This document shows positions 5,585 through 6,932 of a stretch of DNA of 6,932 bases, one piece after another (position 1 is the first letter of the stretch; each line of letters begins with the position of its first letter). Made by a program: the position numbers and the translations under genes. The notes beneath the pieces were generated by a model, which was not told the DNA's origin, made no database searches, and saw only the letters and a list, made by a program, of their open reading frames with translations. This stretch comes from Deltaproteobacteria bacterium (GTDB lineage: Bacteria; Myxococcota; B64-G9): positions 1 through 6,932 of the forward strand of contig JAUVAM010000201.1 in assembly GCA_030591745.1 (NCBI GenBank), in the 5' to 3' direction.

Positions 5585-6932
5585 ATGGACTCATCAGATT
5601 TTCTCGTTATCGGCGGAGGCCTTGCGGGCTTGACCTTTGCTCTTAATGTAGCGGATCACGGCAAAGTGATCGTCTTGTCCAAGGGCCTCGCGGATACATC
5701 TGCCTCCGATCGGGCCCAGGGTGGCATCGCCTCCGTGGTATCGGCCGAAGATTCTTTTGACGAGCACGAAAAGGACACCCAACGCGCCGGGGCCGGTCTT
5801 TGCCGCCCGGAAATCGTCCGCATGTGCATCGAGGCGGGGCCCGATTGTATCCAACACCTCGTCGACCTGGGTGTCCCCTTCAGCCGCAAAGAACAACTTG
5901 AGGACTGGGACTTGGGGAAAGAAGGCGGGCACAGCAAACGCAGGGTGCTCCACGCCGGCGATTTCACCGGTCATGAAATCATGATGGCTCTGACCAAGGC
6001 CGCCAGCGCACACCCCAACATCCGCATGCTGCAAGACCGAATCGCAGTCAACCTCATCGAGGAAGACGGCGTTTGCCGTGGTGTTTATGCCTTGGACCAC
6101 AGCCATAACACCATGGGAACCTTCCTCGGACGCTGTACCGTTCTGGCCACGGGCGGGGCGGGAAAAGTCTACGTCTACACATCCAACCCGGACATGGCCA
6201 CAGGTGATGGCATGGCCATGGCCTATCGGGCAGGCGCCGAAATGTCCAACATGGAATTCGTGCAGTTCCACCCGACCTGCCTCTACCACCCTCAGGCCAA
6301 AAATTTCTTGTTGTCAGAGGCGCTCCGCGGCGAAGGTGGCAAACTCCGACTGGCGGATGGTTCGGAGTTCTTGCGATCCTATGATGCGCGAGGCTCCCTG
6401 GCCACACGCGACATCGTAGCCCGTGCAATCGACTTTGAACTCAAAAAACGAGGCGACGATCACGTCTTGCTGGACATGACCCATCTGGATGCTTCTTTTG
6501 TGACCCAACGATTCGCCAACATCCACAAACGCTGCCTGAGCTACGGACTGGACATGACCACCACCCCATTACCGGTGGTGCCGGCCGCCCACTACTTTTG
6601 TGGCGGCGTTCGCACCGATCAGCACGGCAGAAGCTCTTTGCCGGGCCTCTATGCCATCGGCGAAACGGCCAACACGGGCCTGCATGGCGCCAACCGCTTG
6701 GCCTCCAATAGCCTTCTGGAGGCAGTCGTATTTGGTCGGGCCGCGGCTCGAGACGCAATCCACTGGCGCGACCAGGCGCCTGCTTTTTCCTCGGCACCAC
6801 CTCTCTGGGACAGCGGCGAAGCCGTGGATTCGGACGAGATGGTGGTTGTCAGCCAAAACTGGGACGAGATACGGCGGTTCATGTGGAACTACGTCGGTAT
6901 CGTTCGCTCCGACAAGCGTTTTGAACGTGCTC
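5585..6932 (+). CDS. nadB: L-aspartate oxidase, 3' end outside the window
   Basis: An FAD-dependent cytoplasmic enzyme that oxidises L-aspartate to iminoaspartate, the first step of de novo NAD synthesis; NadA then makes quinolinate. The 449 visible codons align without a gap in frame to most of the family. The dinucleotide-binding GGGLAG is at residues 10-15, LSKG at 31-34, AQGGIA at 44-49, EGGHSKRRVLHAGD at 113-126, ATGGAGKVY at 188-196, QFHPTCLYHPQAKNFLLSEALRGEG at 227-251, the active-site Arg275 region RDIVARAI, VPAAHYFCGGV with His336, and GLYAIGE / GLHGANRLASNSLLE at 354-379. The FMWNYVGIVR stretch (432-441) starts the C-terminal helical domain. About 85-90 residues of the family length are missing at the right edge. 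EGGHS and HPTCLYHP favour NadB over the succinate and fumarate dehydrogenase flavoproteins, as does the absence of a neighbouring iron-sulfur subunit on the upstream side. Confidence 0.96.
   Translation, partial: MDSSDFLVIGGGLAGLTFALNVADHGKVIVLSKGLADTSASDRAQGGIASVVSAEDSFDEHEKDTQRAGAGLCRPEIVRMCIEAGPDCIQHLVDLGVPFSRKEQLEDWDLGKEGGHSKRRVLHAGDFTGHEIMMALTKAASAHPNIRMLQDRIAVNLIEEDGVCRGVYALDHSHNTMGTFLGRCTVLATGGAGKVYVYTSNPDMATGDGMAMAYRAGAEMSNMEFVQFHPTCLYHPQAKNFLLSEALRGEGGKLRLADGSEFLRSYDARGSLATRDIVARAIDFELKKRGDDHVLLDMTHLDASFVTQRFANIHKRCLSYGLDMTTTPLPVVPAAHYFCGGVRTDQHGRSSLPGLYAIGETANTGLHGANRLASNSLLEAVVFGRAAARDAIHWRDQAPAFSSAPPLWDSGEAVDSDEMVVVSQNWDEIRRFMWNYVGIVRSDKRFERA

Noticed and set aside
4815..5633. 272-codon open frame on the plus strand
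   Set aside because: It is antisense to the lytic transglycosylase and runs into nadB in another frame. The minus-strand gene has catalytic motifs and a signal peptide, while this frame has no recognisable domain or ribosome-binding site.
5594..6289. 231-codon open frame on the minus strand
   Set aside because: It is a shadow of nadB, whose plus-strand translation matches the family throughout.

Overview
The window reads as chromosomal DNA from a moderately GC-rich Gram-negative bacterium, most likely a proteobacterium. The evidence is a Gsk-type inosine/guanosine kinase and NadB that both track closely with my recollection of the E. coli proteins, an exported lytic transglycosylase, and the order pgsA - tRNA-Gly(GCC) - tRNA-Cys(GCA), which matches the E. 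coli pgsA-glyW-cysT order. Neither tRNA encodes its 3' CCA, so a close enterobacterial relative is unlikely. I cannot name the genus.

Layout from left to right. (1) Positions 1-810, minus strand: the first 270 codons of gsk, with the 3' end outside the window. (2) Positions 811-952: a short divergent intergenic region rich in small inverted repeats. It holds a candidate gsk leader hairpin, a 13-bp palindrome, and a promoter/operator for the rightward genes. (3) Positions 953-1733, plus strand: two small unrecognised genes. The first encodes a ribbon-helix-helix DNA-binding protein with a C-terminal extension. The second encodes a 102-residue protein that appears to be a free-standing copy of that extension. 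This is the least explained and most interesting part of the window. (4) Positions 1737-2306, minus strand: a receiver-like protein lacking the usual phosphorylation residues. (5) Positions 2341-2568, minus strand: a complete tRNA unit with a sigma70-like promoter, tRNA-Gly, tRNA-Cys and an intrinsic terminator. The tRNA-Gly has C instead of U at position 55. (6) Positions 2602-5453, minus strand: a cell-envelope cluster transcribed as lytic transglycosylase, then a TPR/AIM24-like fusion, then pgsA. The last two overlap by 4 bases. (7) Positions 5585-6932, plus strand: the first 449 codons of nadB, divergent from the envelope cluster.

Most genes are housekeeping: purine nucleoside salvage (gsk), phosphatidylglycerol synthesis (pgsA), peptidoglycan turnover, NAD synthesis (nadB) and translation (tRNAs). 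The accessory element is the two-gene module at 953-1733. No transposase, CRISPR array or phage gene is visible, and no gene-free stretch exceeds 300 bases.
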